Source: an uncultured Flavobacteriales bacterium (GTDB taxonomy: Bacteria; Bacteroidota; Bacteroidia; Flavobacteriales_D; Parvicellaceae). From it: a DNA stretch of 37,547 nt. The position numbers and the translations under genes are program-made. This document shows, one piece after another, positions 8,008 to 16,255 of the stretch. Under the pieces are notes generated by a model. The model saw only the letters and a program-made list of their open reading frames with translations, did no database searches and had not been told where the DNA came from. Numbering within the stretch: the stretch's first letter is position 1; each line of letters begins with the position of its first letter. Location of the stretch: the NCBI GenBank assembly GCA_905480225.1, contig CAJQPO010000030.1, positions 1-37,547 on the forward strand, written 5' to 3'.

Positions 8008-9417
8008 ATGAACTTACGAAAACATATTTCAGGGCCTGTCTTTAATGCCGTAAGTAAAGCCGGTGAGTCTTTAGATAAACCCGTATATGTAATCGGAGGC
8101 TATGTTAGAGATCTGCTATTAAAAAGGAAATCAAAAGATCTCGATTTTGTTATTGCAGGCAGTGGCATAGAACTCGCAAAAGAAACTGCCAAAATCCTAG
8201 GAGTTAAAAAAGTACATTATTACAAAAATTTTGGTACCGCGGCATTTAAGTTTAATGGTTCTGAAATAGAATTCGTTGGGGCTAGAAAGGAAAGTTATCA
8301 GCGCAATAGCCGCAAACCGATAGTGGAAAACGGTTCATTAGAAGATGACCAACAAAGAAGAGATTTCACCATTAACGCAATGGCTATCAGTTTAAATCCC
8401 GCTGATTATGGAGAACTAATTGATCCTTTTAATGGCCAACAAGATCTTCAAAATAAAATAATAAGAACACCTCTTGAACCAAAAATTACTTTTTCAGATG
8501 ACCCTTTGAGAATGATGAGGGCCATTCGTTTTTCTACGCAACTCGATTTTAAAATTACCGATCAATCCTTCCAAGCAATACGAACACAATGTAAGCGTAT
8601 TGAAATCATTTCTAATGAAAGAATTATTGTTGAATTGAATAAAATTATTCTTTCAAACACACCTTCAAATGGATTTAAGAAATTATACGACAGCAACCTA
8701 CTCCATATCTTTTTCCCAGAAATGGCTAATTTACAAGGAGTTGAAGTAATTAAAGGAAATAAGCACAAAGATAATTTTTACCACACCCTGGAAGTATTAG
8801 ATAACATTTCAAAAGAAAGTAATCAGCTTTATCTGCGATGGGCAGCCATTCTGCATGACATTGCAAAACCCGCTACTAAAAGATTCGATGAAAAAGTCGG
8901 CTGGACTTTTCACGGTCATGAAGACAGAGGAGCACGAATGGTTCCTGGAATTTTCAAAAAATTAAAGCTGCCCCTAGATGCAAATATGAAATATGTTCAA
9001 AAATTGGTTAAATTACACTTGCGACCAATTGCATTAACCAAAGAAACAATTTCTGATGCTGCACTGAGACGATTACTTTTTGACGCTGGAGATGACTTAG
9101 AAGATTTGATGACTCTTTGCAAGGCAGACATTACATCCAAAAATCCCCAGAAAGTTAAAAAATACTTAACTCGATTTGAATTAGTCGAAGCAAAATTAAA
9201 AGATGTTGAAGAAAGAGACCAAATTCGTAATTGGCAACCCCCCGTTTCGGGAGAAACCATCATGAAAACATTTGGCATCAAACCTTCACGAGAAGTTGGA
9301 ATTATCAAAGACTCTATTAAAGAAGCCATTTTGGACGGTATGATTTTGAACAATGAAACAGAAGTTGAACAATTCATGTTAGCAAAAGGCAAAGAATTGG
9401 GATTGCGTGCAGTTTAA
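8008..9417 (+). CDS. cca: CCA-adding tRNA nucleotidyltransferase with HD domain
   Basis: A 469-residue class II CCA-adding enzyme/poly(A) polymerase-family protein. The nucleotidyltransferase signature IGG-Y-VRD is at residues 29-35 with the catalytic DLD pair at 44-46. The NTP-selecting DDQQRRDFTINA region and the EP...DDPLRMMRAIRF helix follow. An HD phosphohydrolase-like domain begins near residue 250, with LHD at 282-284. It adds or repairs the 3' CCA of tRNAs in the cytoplasm. This fits the tRNA-Lys gene in this window, which does not encode CCA. I chose ATG 8008 because TACCTTTG lies just upstream; a start at 7963 would overlap the previous gene by 23 bp. Confidence 0.93.
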   Translation: MNLRKHISGPVFNAVSKAGESLDKPVYVIGGYVRDLLLKRKSKDLDFVIAGSGIELAKETAKILGVKKVHYYKNFGTAAFKFNGSEIEFVGARKESYQRNSRKPIVENGSLEDDQQRRDFTINAMAISLNPADYGELIDPFNGQQDLQNKIIRTPLEPKITFSDDPLRMMRAIRFSTQLDFKITDQSFQAIRTQCKRIEIISNERIIVELNKIILSNTPSNGFKKLYDSNLLHIFFPEMANLQGVEVIKGNKHKDNFYHTLEVLDNISKESNQLYLRWAAILHDIAKPATKRFDEKVGWTFHGHEDRGARMVPGIFKKLKLPLDANMKYVQKLVKLHLRPIALTKETISDAALRRLLFDAGDDLEDLMTLCKADITSKNPQKVKKYLTRFELVEAKLKDVEERDQIRNWQPPVSGETIMKTFGIKPSREVGIIKDSIKEAILDGMILNNETEVEQFMLAKGKELGLRAV

Positions 9418-9470
9418 TTAAACCGTAAAATAGATACTACATAAGACACCTATTATCCACACATTTTCAG

Positions 9471-9478
9471 TATTTTCG
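9471..9478 (+). promoter_or_regulatory. Possible -7 element for the pRiA4b ORF-3-like gene
   Basis: TATTTTCG differs from TAnnTTTG at one base and lies 20 bp before ATG 9499. No good -33 element is visible at 19-20 bp spacing, so the call is tentative. Confidence 0.4.
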
Positions 9479-9498
9479 CAGTGTACAAAAGAAAAAGC

Positions 9499-10059
9499 AT
9501 GGACATTTTTAAATTCCGGGTAGTTGTTGATCATGAAAGAGATGTTTTCAGAGACATCGAGATCGAGATTTCGCAAACTTTCGAGGATTTTCATCGTGCA
9601 ATTATTGCAGCTTTTAGTTTTAATGGAGATCAAATGGCTTCATTTTACATGAGCAATGAAAATTGGGAACAAGGCCAAGAGATAGGTCTAATGGATATGT
9701 CTTTTGGTGAAGAAGATGGGCCTCCAACCATGACAACCGCTGTATTAAAAGATTTTGTAATTGAAAAGGAACAAAAAGTGTTGTACATCTACGACTTTCT
9801 TAAAATGTGGGTGTTCTATATTGAGCTAATTGAAGTGAAACAAAGAGAAATTGAGCAGCAATATCCATGTCTCGCGTTGTCCTTTGGAGATACTCCCAAT
9901 GAAGATGAAAAGGATATTGAAGGTCATTTTTCAGAAACAGAACCAACTCAAAAAGAGCCCCAATCGAAAGCATCTGAAATTGATGAAATTTTAAATGAAT
10001 ACAACGATGAAATGACTTCTGAAGAAGGGTTTGAGAACATCGATGATTACGATCTTTGA
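9499..10059 (+). CDS. pRiA4b ORF-3 family (IS1096 passenger-like) protein
   Basis: A 186-residue cytoplasmic protein. The first two thirds match the plasmid pRiA4b ORF-3 fold: an N-terminal FKFRVVVD strand, the EISQTFEDFHRAIIAAF helix, and the LYIYDFLKMWVFYIEL segment. In most family members that last segment reads YDFGDxW; here the Gly-Asp is replaced by Leu-Lys. The last roughly 60 residues form an acidic tail. ATG 9499 was preferred to a GTG at 9481 because MDIFKF matches the usual beginning. Despite the family name there is no transposon nearby, and function is unknown. It is convergent with the broken saccharopine dehydrogenase-like gene, with a 10-bp gap. Confidence 0.8.
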   Translation: MDIFKFRVVVDHERDVFRDIEIEISQTFEDFHRAIIAAFSFNGDQMASFYMSNENWEQGQEIGLMDMSFGEEDGPPTMTTAVLKDFVIEKEQKVLYIYDFLKMWVFYIELIEVKQREIEQQYPCLALSFGDTPNEDEKDIEGHFSETEPTQKEPQSKASEIDEILNEYNDEMTSEEGFENIDDYDL

Positions 10060-10069
10060 GACTTCTTAG

Positions 10070-11411
10070 CTAGGAAATTTCTTTTTCCTTTTCAACGAAT
10101 CGAACTCCATAATCAACCAATTTTTCTAAAACGGGCAAATAAATTTCTTTCTTCAACGGAAGCTGTACCCCTTTTATCGTAATGGTCCCATTCAGTATCA
10201 TTTCAGCACAAATTGCTACCGGTAAGCCAACAGTATCACTCATTGCTGTATAAATCTGGTTTTGTCCAATATATACCATTGAAGACTGTATTTCTTTTTT
10301 CTTTCCATCGTGAATAAATCCAAACTTGTGCCACATCACAATCATGTCTTTATCCTCTTCTTCTAAAGACCATTTATCCATTAATATTTTCTGCAGTAAT
10401 TGAGCCGGAGTTCCATCTTTACCATAATTAATCGGTACATTTTCAAATATTCCCAACCATTCTAATTTTTCCCAAATGGTATCATCTTGATCTATCTTCA
10501 GATAATGCCGAAGTTTTAATTCGACACTGTCATAGGAGATGTATCGCAGAAAAGAATTGATATACTCTCTTTTCGTCATGTCTTTAGATCCTTCTATAAC
10601 GTACGAATCATCTGTGCATCCCAACTGGATAAAGATATCCCAAGCTCGACAAAACCCTACTCGCCTCAATGTACCTCTATAAATCGTATCAATATTTTCA
10701 AGGCCGTAAATCGATCGGTACTTTAATGAATCTCGATTCGCATAACCTTCAAACTTTCCGTATCCTTCTATTTCAATAAATTCTGTCCTCCGAAATAACT
10801 TTGTGTAAGGAATATACTTGTATTTGCCGTTGTGAATGAACTTCGCTGCTCCACCCTGCCCTGCTAAAACAACGTTTCTTGGATTCCAAGTATTTATATT
10901 TCCACGGATTATTTTCGCTTTCGGGTGCTAATAATCCACCAGTAAAAGATTCAAATTGAAATATTTCTGCACCTCTAGCTTCAATTTCATCTAAAATCTT
11001 CTGTGCTGACATATGATCTATACCTGGATCAACTCCAATCTCATTCATGATTATGATATCTGCTTCAACCGCCGCCTCATGCAGTTCTTTCATCTCATTT
11101 GAAACATACGAAGGGGTAATCACGTCTTTACGGTACTTGACACAATCTTTAGCTATATCAATATGAAATCTCGCAGGAAGCATGGAAATGACTACATCAC
11201 ACTTTTGTATTTCTTCTGCTCTAGCGTCAGGATCCAATGCATTAAATGAAAAGGCTTCACCTCTTGGGTGATTCTCAATGCGTTCTTCAGCTAAGTTCAA
11301 ATCAACATCTCCAAGTCTGATTAACCAATCATTTTTTTCAGCTTGATCCAATAAATATTTAATTGCACTGGAAGCTGATCTTCCCGCTCCAATAAATAAG
11401 ATCTTTTTCAT
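10070..11411 (-). pseudogene. Saccharopine dehydrogenase-like gene, frameshifted
   Basis: Two minus-strand frames together encode one protein. The 5' frame, read from ATG 11411, holds the Rossmann nucleotide-binding start MKKILFIGAGRSASSA and stays in family sequence through NPWKYKY. It then leaves the family sequence at about 10888-10893. The second frame takes over immediately with WNPRNVVLAGQGGAA and runs without a stop to 10070, including RVGFCRAWDIF. A 2-bp loss (an expected ACAC reduced to AC before TGG at 10888) restores one 447-residue protein, close to normal for this family. Relatives include LYS9-type saccharopine dehydrogenase (lysine catabolism) and carboxynorspermidine synthase. 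There is a single lesion, so this could be a recent pseudogene or a base-call error. Confidence 0.85.
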
Positions 11412-11435
11412 TCGTTTTTGTTCGTGTTAGGCCTT

Positions 11436-11466
11436 CGAATGTAATAAGAACTAAAAATAGTACAAG
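11436..11466 (-). promoter_or_regulatory. Probable promoter of the saccharopine dehydrogenase-like gene
   Basis: On the minus strand CTTG (complement of 11463-11466) is followed after 19 bp by TACATTCG (complement of 11436-11443). This is one base off at each element from TTTG-N19-TAnnTTTG. The start ATG is 24 bp downstream of the -7 box. An intact promoter fits a recently broken or actually intact gene. Confidence 0.5.
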
Positions 11467-11509
11467 GGTAGACTCGGTTGAATTATCAACAAGTATTCAT
11501 TTCTGCAAT

Positions 11510-11517
11510 TATTTTTG
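11510..11517 (+). promoter_or_regulatory. Possible -7 element for the Nramp-family gene
   Basis: TATTTTTG matches TAnnTTTG exactly. No TTTG is found at the usual upstream spacing. It precedes both candidate start codons (11557 and 11611) and is divergent from the promoter of the saccharopine dehydrogenase-like gene. Confidence 0.4.
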
Positions 11518-11610
11518 AGAAAATATCAATTCTTTAGATTGGTTTTTAATTGTTCAATGGGTACAATTACCAGTTGGAATTACTTCTCGGCTTTTATTAC
11601 TTTAGTTGGA

Positions 11611-12894
11611 ATGAATGGAAATTATCTTAGAGCCCTTGGCCCAGGAATTCTTTTTGCCAGCACCGCCATCGGTGTATCTCATCTTGTTCAATCCACGAGA
11701 GCAGGCGCAGATTATGGCTTCGATTTGGTTTGGGTAATTATTTTGGCCAACCTGTTTAAATACCCATTTTTTGAATATGGTTCAAGGTACGCCAATGCCA
11801 CCAAAACCTCCATTATTGATGGATATAAAAAAATGGGACAATGGATGCTTTGGCTGTATGCCTCCGTAACGCTTGGCTCTATGTTTTTTGTGATTGCCGC
11901 AGTTGGTTCAGTTACTGCCGGATTTCTTCAGAATTTATTTGGCATTCAGTTTTCATTACTAGGGTTTGACCCTTTCTTCACTACCACTATTATCGTATTT
12001 GCCGTAAGTGGGTTAATTCTGATACTTGGAAAATATAAAGTACTCGATAGCATGATAAAAGTAATAGGCGCAGTATTGCTATTAGCAACCCTAACCGCTT
12101 TTTTTCTGACCCTATCAAAAGAACAAGCGGCAATCGATCCAACATTTATTCCCAAAAATCTATGGACCTCAGAAAATGTACTTTTCTTGATTGCTCTAAT
12201 GGGATGGATGCCTACGGCCATTGACCTCAGTAGTTGGAATAGTTTATGGACCATTGAAAGAATGAAACAAACTGGCTACCAACCAACATTGAAAGAAACC
12301 CTGTTTGATTTTAATTTTGGCTACATTACTTCGGCAATACTTGCGCTTGTTTTTGTCACTCTTGGAGCCATTTTAATGTATGGAACCGGAAATCCAATAG
12401 AAGAAAGCTCAGCAAAGTTTGCCAACCAAGTAGTGCAGTTATATACAGAAGCTATAGGAGATTGGAGCTATTTTCTTATCGCAACTGCAGCATTTGCTAT
12501 TATGTTTGGGACCTGTATCGCTGTTTTAGACGGGTATGCACGAGCCATGGGGAGAACCACAGAGTTATTGTTTAAGTCCAATAAGCAATTCTATTTGAGT
12601 TGGCTCATCTCAGGTGCACTGGGTGGAATAGGATTGATTTACTACTATTTAGTTTATCTTAAATCCATTGATTCGGGATTAGCAGGAGTTGGTTTTAAAA
12701 GACTTGTAGATATCGCTACGAGCATCTCTTTCATCATTGCTCCAATTATTGCTATTGCTAACTTTAATTTAGTCAGCAAGAAATATGTTGGAGATAAAAT
12801 ACCGCCTATTTGGTTAAAAGCTTTAAGCTATCTTGGAATTTTATTTCTAATTGGCTTTTCAATCTTTTATTTCATTGCACCTTATGTATTTTAA
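11611..12894 (+). CDS. Nramp (SLC11)-family transporter lacking the DPGN motif
   Basis: A 427-residue polytopic inner-membrane protein with about eleven hydrophobic segments. The start of TM1 (LRALGPGILFASTAIG) and the following AGADYGFDLVWVIILANL segment follow the Nramp/SLC11 pattern. In canonical Nramp metal transporters TM1 contains DPGN and TM6 contains an A-x-x-MPH motif. Here the TM1 position reads IGVSHLVQ and the TM6 region reads GWMPTAIDLSSW, keeping the Met-Pro but not the His. Metal coordination must therefore differ, and the substrate is uncertain. ATG 11611 gives the short N-terminus usual for the family. An in-frame ATG at 11557 would add 18 residues and is possible. It is divergent from the saccharopine dehydrogenase-like gene. 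Confidence 0.85.
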   Translation: MNGNYLRALGPGILFASTAIGVSHLVQSTRAGADYGFDLVWVIILANLFKYPFFEYGSRYANATKTSIIDGYKKMGQWMLWLYASVTLGSMFFVIAAVGSVTAGFLQNLFGIQFSLLGFDPFFTTTIIVFAVSGLILILGKYKVLDSMIKVIGAVLLLATLTAFFLTLSKEQAAIDPTFIPKNLWTSENVLFLIALMGWMPTAIDLSSWNSLWTIERMKQTGYQPTLKETLFDFNFGYITSAILALVFVTLGAILMYGTGNPIEESSAKFANQVVQLYTEAIGDWSYFLIATAAFAIMFGTCIAVLDGYARAMGRTTELLFKSNKQFYLSWLISGALGGIGLIYYYLVYLKSIDSGLAGVGFKRLVDIATSISFIIAPIIAIANFNLVSKKYVGDKIPPIWLKALSYLGILFLIGFSIFYFIAPYVF

Positions 12895-12944
12895 CACATT
12901 TTATTTTATTTGATTTTGTCTTAGAACGATGCCGAATCGTTTTG

Positions 12945-12952
12945 TACTTTTA
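12945..12952 (+). promoter_or_regulatory. Possible -7 element upstream of the T9SS cargo gene
   Basis: TACTTTTA is one base from TAnnTTTG and lies 19 bp before ATG 12972. A TTAG at 12921-12924 with a 20-bp spacer is the only -33 candidate. Confidence 0.35.
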
Positions 12953-12971
12953 GTGATATCAAAAAATTGCC

Positions 12972-14831
12972 ATGAGAACAGTATTAATAATTATTTTGTG
13001 GAGTGCTTCCAACCTTGGTTTTGGACAGTGGACGTCTAAATTCCCTAGCAAATCACATCAAGTAAACCTCAACGAACTTTCTAAAGAAGATCACAGATAT
13101 TTTGAGATACAAAACCTAGAGGCTCCTATTCCTGGTGGAAATTCTGAAAAAGAACAGATCCTAAAATTAAAAGAAGAATTGTCAATAAAATATCCTAGGA
13201 AACAAGCCGCTGCTAATCAGACTCAAAAGTCTTTAGCTGCAGACCCAATAATTCAAAACGGTTATGAAGGCAATGCGCCAGGTGGAAGTGTTCCCTGTGA
13301 TAATACTTTAGCAATTAGTAACTCCGGCATTGTTATGACAGCAAGAAACTCTTCATACCTGATTTACGACACAAATAATGATTCAATTATGGTGAGTGGA
13401 CCACTTAGAGACTTTATTCCTGGTATTCCTGGTGCGCTTAATGATTACGATCCAAAAGTAATTTATGATCCCATGGAAGATCGTTTTATATTGTTGTTTT
13501 TACTAGGAAATTCACCTCCTTCAACTTATATCGTAGCTTGTTTCCCAGAAACTTCAGACCCAACTGGTAATTGGAACATGTACTATTTAGATGGTGACCC
13601 ATTCAATACGGGTCATTGGTCTGATTACCCTGCTATGTCCCTTTCTGAAGAAGAACTGTTTATCACCATTAATTTATTGATTCCTGGTGGTTCATGGCAG
13701 ACGTCTTTTCACCAAACTATTATTTGGCAAATAGATAAAATGAATGGTTACAATGGTGACCCCGCTCTTAACACAATTATTTGGGACGACATCGATGAAG
13801 GCGGTCTGATGATTCGTAATATGCACCCTGTTCGTGGAGGAATCTATCCAAAAGGTCCCAATCAATATTTTGTATCTAATAGAAATTTTGCCGCACAAAG
13901 TGACTCGATCTACCTAATAGAAATAACCAATACCATTGCCAGTGGAGCAGCTACTCGAAACACAACGTTATTGCATTCTGGTAACGACTACTTCTTGTCA
14001 CCAAGTGCAAGACAATCCATTACAGACAGCTTGCAAACCAATGATTCTCGAGTGCTGGGTGCCATTTGGGAAAATAACGAGATTCATTTTGTTCAAAACT
14101 GTATGGATACCTCATCAGGAAATTCGGCAATTTATCACGGTGTGATTTCTAATGTTTCCAGTGGTTCTTATGTTTGTTCGGGTAATTATATTAGCGACCC
14201 AGTGCGAGATTTTGGCTATCCAAATATTGCACATATTGGCGAAACCTCTTCTGATGATAAATACATTATTGCTTTTGAATACGTTTCGCCTATAGATAGT
14301 GCAGGTACTGCTTGTGTTCATTACGATGGTGTAGATTATTCCAACATTAACATTATTAAAAAAGGCGAAGGCGTATTGAATCGCTTATCTGGAACACAAG
14401 AACGATGGGGAGATTATACGGGCATTCACAAAAAATACAATCAGCCATGCGCGGTGTGGTGTTGCGGCACTTTCGCCCGAAATGACGATGGTTACGGTGC
14501 CTGGATTAGTGAACTTCGCACGCAAAGTGCGGCTTGTGCAAGTAATGTAAACATCGAAGAAGAAAGTTTAATTACCCATGAATTGAAACTTTACCCTAAC
14601 CCTTCCATCGATTTAGTTGAAATTAAATTCTCCATGCCCAAAAGTCGTAATGCGCAAATAAATGTTCTTGACATGAATGGACGAATCATCGAACAATTGT
14701 ACAATGGACTTTTAAAAAAGGGTGAAAATTTACTTAGCTTTTCGGTTTATCATCTATCCTCAGGGCAATATCAATTAATTATCAGTACCGATAACCAGTC
14801 AATTAGTACGAGTTCCTTCTTTAAAGATTAA
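12972..14831 (+). CDS. Secreted T9SS type A sorting-domain protein, unknown function
   Basis: A 619-residue protein with a signal peptide (MRTVLIIILWSASNLGFGQ) and a C-terminal type IX sorting domain over about the last 80 residues. That domain begins KLYPNPS, has the middle INVLDMNGRIIEQ strand and ends with GQYQLIIST...FFKD. The protein should cross the outer membrane through T9SS and be anchored or released. The middle, about residues 80-520, is rich in aromatic, Gly and Asp residues, with repeated blade-like segments such as YDPKVIYDPMEDRFILLF. This suggests a beta-propeller, but I see no catalytic motif and cannot name a family. It is monocistronic or precedes the fucosidase gene (79-bp gap). 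Confidence 0.85.
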   Translation: MRTVLIIILWSASNLGFGQWTSKFPSKSHQVNLNELSKEDHRYFEIQNLEAPIPGGNSEKEQILKLKEELSIKYPRKQAAANQTQKSLAADPIIQNGYEGNAPGGSVPCDNTLAISNSGIVMTARNSSYLIYDTNNDSIMVSGPLRDFIPGIPGALNDYDPKVIYDPMEDRFILLFLLGNSPPSTYIVACFPETSDPTGNWNMYYLDGDPFNTGHWSDYPAMSLSEEELFITINLLIPGGSWQTSFHQTIIWQIDKMNGYNGDPALNTIIWDDIDEGGLMIRNMHPVRGGIYPKGPNQYFVSNRNFAAQSDSIYLIEITNTIASGAATRNTTLLHSGNDYFLSPSARQSITDSLQTNDSRVLGAIWENNEIHFVQNCMDTSSGNSAIYHGVISNVSSGSYVCSGNYISDPVRDFGYPNIAHIGETSSDDKYIIAFEYVSPIDSAGTACVHYDGVDYSNINIIKKGEGVLNRLSGTQERWGDYTGIHKKYNQPCAVWCCGTFARNDDGYGAWISELRTQSAACASNVNIEEESLITHELKLYPNPSIDLVEIKFSMPKSRNAQINVLDMNGRIIEQLYNGLLKKGENLLSFSVYHLSSGQYQLIISTDNQSISTSSFFKD

Positions 14832-14910
14832 ATTAAAGATGTCGATCTTCAGTTTCTTAATGAGAAAATAAAGTAATGCCTTAATGCGTGCATATTTATT
14901 CCAGAATTCA

Positions 14911-16215
14911 ATGAGAGCCAAACTATTGTTCTTCCTGGTTTTTACTTCCCTGACATCTCTTAGTCAAACGAAAATTGAAAACACGAAAATGAGTTGGTTT
15001 AAAGATGCGAAATTGGGCATTTTCATCCATTGGGGTATATACGCTGTGAATGGAGTTAGTGAATCCTGGGCATTTTACAATGAACAAATCAGTCATGAAG
15101 ATTATTTGAAGCAATTAGATGGGTTTACAGCAAAAAATTACAATCCTAACCTTTGGGCTGACCTCATTAAAGAAAGCGGTGCAAAATACACTGTGATTAC
15201 CACAAAGCACCACGATGGATTCGCACTTTGGAATTCTAAACACGGTAATTTAAATGCGTTTAAGCATTCAGCAGCTAAAACAGACGTATTGTCTCCTTTT
15301 ATTGAATCAATAAAAAAAAATGATTTGAAGGTAGGTTTGTACTTTTCTTTACCTGATTGGAGCCACTCGAACTATACCCATCACACAAAAAACATTAAAC
15401 GTTATGCTATAAAAGAGGACACCGTTCGCTGGAACCTGTTCACCAATTATTTCACCAACCAATTAGAAGAATTAAGTTATCGGTATCATCCAGATTTATG
15501 GTGGTTCGATGGAGATTGGGAACATAATGCAAAAGAATGGGGCATAAAAAGAATAAAAACACAATTAAAAAAACACAATCAAAATGTTATTTTTAATTCC
15601 AGACTATGCGGCCTAGGAGATTACAAAACACCAGAAATAGGCATTCCAATTACGCGACCTAATACCGATTATTGGGAATTATGTGTTACCATGAATGATT
15701 CTTGGGGCTACTTTCCAACGGACTCAAATTACAAAACTCCCCAACAAATAATTGATTTATTTGTAGACTGTATTAGTAAAGGAGGAAATTTATTGCTAGA
15801 TATTGGACCAAAAGCTGACGGAACTATTCCGAAAGAACAAATTCACCTCTTAAGAGAACTAGGTAAATGGAATAGAAAACACGAAGAAGCTGTTTACAAT
15901 ACCATCAGCGGAATACCCTACGATTATTTTTATGGACCTACATCTCTGTCAAAAGACAGCACCAAATTGTATTTGTACGTGAGAGACATTCCAAAGAATG
16001 GCGAATTAATTCTAAAAGGAATAAGTACTAAAATTAAACAGATTTCAATGGTAGGTTCTGACACAAAATTGCAACACAAAATTTTTTGTAAAGTGCCGTG
16101 GAATACTTATCCGGGAATAAACTACATCACCATTCCTATACAAGAAATAGATACCTATTGTACGGTTGTCAAAATCGAATTTGACACTAAAATCGACCTT
16201 TATGAAGCCCCCTAA
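14911..16215 (+). CDS. GH29 family alpha-L-fucosidase
   Basis: A 434-residue glycoside hydrolase family 29 protein with a signal peptide (MRAKLLFFLVFTSLTSLSQ). GH29 signatures are present in order: WFKDAKLGIFIHWGIYAV, YTVITTKHHDGFALWNS, KVGLYFSLPDW, and LWWFDGDWE. The Asp of WFD (Asp200 counted from this start) is the expected nucleophile. The family removes terminal alpha-L-fucose from glycans, here in the periplasm or outside the cell. The short C-terminal beta-sandwich is present, and no T9SS sorting domain is visible. ATG 14911 starts a clean signal peptide; an in-frame ATG at 14884 would add nine residues in front. The gene is convergent with the giant SprB-repeat gene, 40 bp away, with no clear terminator between. 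Confidence 0.93.
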   Translation: MRAKLLFFLVFTSLTSLSQTKIENTKMSWFKDAKLGIFIHWGIYAVNGVSESWAFYNEQISHEDYLKQLDGFTAKNYNPNLWADLIKESGAKYTVITTKHHDGFALWNSKHGNLNAFKHSAAKTDVLSPFIESIKKNDLKVGLYFSLPDWSHSNYTHHTKNIKRYAIKEDTVRWNLFTNYFTNQLEELSYRYHPDLWWFDGDWEHNAKEWGIKRIKTQLKKHNQNVIFNSRLCGLGDYKTPEIGIPITRPNTDYWELCVTMNDSWGYFPTDSNYKTPQQIIDLFVDCISKGGNLLLDIGPKADGTIPKEQIHLLRELGKWNRKHEEAVYNTISGIPYDYFYGPTSLSKDSTKLYLYVRDIPKNGELILKGISTKIKQISMVGSDTKLQHKIFCKVPWNTYPGINYITIPIQEIDTYCTVVKIEFDTKIDLYEAP

Positions 16216-16255
16216 AACAAATCAAAATAACTAAATTTTGAGCATCAATGGCCTT

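Noticed and set aside
9412-9423. Palindrome GTTTAATTAAAC at the end of cca
   Set aside because: It includes the cca stop codon, has no T-run, and is short and AT-only. It is probably chance in AT-rich DNA.
9499-10059. A transposon remnant, suggested by the IS1096-passenger family name
   Set aside because: No transposase, inverted repeats or target duplication are present nearby. Family members are often ordinary chromosomal genes.
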